Assembly: GCA_021789975.1 (NCBI GenBank)
Contig: JAJYIT010000003.1
Coordinates: 1 to 64,000 of the forward strand
Direction of reading: 5' to 3'
DNA: 64,000 bases
DNA from: Bacteroidota bacterium
GTDB taxonomy: Bacteria > Bacteroidota > Ignavibacteria > Kryptoniales > JAKASW01
Shown here in pieces: positions 62,855 to 64,000 of this stretch (within the stretch, counting starts at the first letter, position 1; every line of letters begins with the position of its first letter). Under the pieces are notes generated by a model. The model searched no databases. It worked only from the letters and a program-made list of their open reading frames with translations, and was not told the origin of the DNA. Made by a program: the position numbers and the translations under genes.

Positions 62855-64000
62855 TCATACCATCAGCGCAAGTACTGAAAACGCGTCGATCACGAGAAGC
62901 ATCCAGCCTATCTCGCTCCGTTTTCCCACGGCGAGTTTGATTAGGGTCCATGAGATGAATCCCCAGACTATACCCTGTGTTATCGAATAAGTGAGAGGAA
63001 TTAGGACCATCGCGAAAAACGCTGGAAAAGCATCGTCGAATTTCGTCCAGTTGATTTTCAATACCGGTTTCATCATGAAGGCGCCCACGAGTACAAGAGC
63101 CGGAGCAGTAGCTATCGGTGGAACGACTGATAGTAGTGGCGAGAAAAACATAAACGGCAAGAACAACACCCCCGCCGTCACCGCCGTCAATCCGGTTCTT
63201 CCTCCTTCTTCAACTCCCGTTGCCGATTCGATGTAGGCGGTCCCGGGGCTCGAACCGAATAGACCTGCTATGGTCGTCGAGATAGCATCGACTATCAGAG
63301 ATCGTTTCAATTCCCTCGGCTCGCCATTCTCGTCAACAATGTCCGCAGCTTCCGCCACTCCGATAAAAGTAGATAGTGAATCGAACATGTCTGTGAAGAG
63401 CATCGAGAAAATCACGGGGAACATTGCAAGTCTAAGGGAACCGAGGAGATCCAGCTTGAAGAGGACGCTGAAATCGGGAATGGAAACAACGCCCTTCCAT
63501 GTCACGAGAGTCGGAACACCGGCGTTTATTGCAGACGCGTCTCCGTACCACCTCCCGATCGGGATTGCAAGCAACGTAGTTACGGCTATGCCCAGCACCA
63601 TAGCTCCCTTCATTCTCTTCACAACCAATATCGAGGTTACGATCAAGCCTGCCAGGAAGGTGAGGACCACCGGATTCATTTTAGCTATCCCGACTAGCGT
63701 CGCAGGATTACCGACGACAAATTTCGCGTTTGCGAAGCCGATGAAGGCAATGAACAGCCCGATGCCAGCAGCAATGGCATAGCGGAGTTGTTTTGCGATT
63801 GCCCCGACGATCATGTTGCGAACATTGAATGCTGAAAGAAGAATGAACACGATTCCCGACCAGAACACCGCGCCCAAAGCAGTTTCCCATCGAACGCCCA
63901 AGCCAAGGACGACCGAATAAGCAAAGAATGCGTTGAGTCCCATGCCGGGCGCGACCGCAATCGGATTGTGCGCGTAAACTCCCATGGCGATGGAGCTGAA
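62855..64000 (-). CDS. AzgA/NCS2-type purine permease, N-terminus cut by window edge
   Basis: The frame is open through the right edge (codons for FSSIA precede the ATG at 63985), so the N-terminus is missing. PIAVAPGMGLNAFFAYSVVL is the diagnostic motif of AzgA-type adenine/guanine/hypoxanthine permeases. FSMLFTDMFDSLSTFIGVAE, GSSPGTAYIESATGVEEGGR and TGLTAVTAGVLFLPFMFFSP confirm the family. About 381 residues are visible, with ten or more membrane helices. It would import purine bases with protons across the inner membrane. The leader, where a purine riboswitch might lie, is outside the window. Confidence 0.93.
   Translation of the reverse strand, partial: FSSIAMGVYAHNPIAVAPGMGLNAFFAYSVVLGLGVRWETALGAVFWSGIVFILLSAFNVRNMIVGAIAKQLRYAIAAGIGLFIAFIGFANAKFVVGNPATLVGIAKMNPVVLTFLAGLIVTSILVVKRMKGAMVLGIAVTTLLAIPIGRWYGDASAINAGVPTLVTWKGVVSIPDFSVLFKLDLLGSLRLAMFPVIFSMLFTDMFDSLSTFIGVAEAADIVDENGEPRELKRSLIVDAISTTIAGLFGSSPGTAYIESATGVEEGGRTGLTAVTAGVLFLPFMFFSPLLSVVPPIATAPALVLVGAFMMKPVLKINWTKFDDAFPAFFAMVLIPLTYSITQGIVWGFISWTLIKLAVGKRSEIGWMLLVIDAFSVLALMV

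Overview
The window looks like a chromosomal segment of a Gram-negative bacterium near the Bacteroidota/Chlorobiota boundary, most like Ignavibacteria-type lineages. The evidence is an LpxC-FabZ fusion, a lipid A/BamA/OmpH gene block, type IX secretion (T9SS) C-terminal sorting domains (19116-20951 and 60829-61128), sortilin-like Asp-box proteins and a DUF4097/ECF-sigma operon. This assignment is inference. I found no tRNA, rRNA or CRISPR array.

Layout. 1-1343 is repeat-rich: the edge of an IS1595-like transposase, one copy of a 149-bp structured dispersed repeat (second copy at 47926-48074) and nested inverted repeats. 1344-2018 is an unknown helical protein, followed by about 20 units of a degenerate 21-bp tandem repeat (2300-2719). 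2814-15208 (minus strand) is an envelope block: comEC, uppS, bamA, two ompH, lpxD, lpxC-fabZ, lpxA, then a lipoate ligase and panB. 15441-18939 is nadC-nadA-nadB. 19116-24089 (plus strand) holds a four-CHRD T9SS cargo protein and a PaaK-like/DUF362 pair.

25721-33110 (minus) is the most unusual region. Two GcvH-like proteins flank a HybA/HybB-type redox module. Downstream are a histidine kinase with two c-heme motifs in its sensor, a sigma-54 response regulator and an archaemetzincin. The GcvH-like proteins do not keep the canonical lipoyl-lysine and share a C-terminal motif that canonical GcvH lacks. I read this as a respiratory or redox-sensing complex of unknown substrate.

33626-44194 holds deoC coupled to a secreted propeller-phosphoesterase, an ECF sigma/HEAT anti-sigma/two DUF4097 operon, and a large sortilin-like protein. 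44345-46844 pairs a radical SAM enzyme of the MJ0619/tetraether-synthase type with an unknown membrane protein. 47011-52948 has housekeeping genes (a SpoU methyltransferase, thrB with an apparent CTG start, der) and an ABC exporter. 52950-53714 is a degenerate nucleotidyl-cyclase-like protein.

54995-59919 holds P5C dehydrogenase, an alanine-glyoxylate-type aminotransferase broken by a one-base frameshift, a DapA-family aldolase resembling human HOGA1, and proline dehydrogenase. Together these match the animal mitochondrial hydroxyproline-to-glycine route. The window ends with an ECF sigma factor, a tiny T9SS sorting-domain ORF, a NarL-type regulator and an AzgA-type purine permease cut by the right edge.
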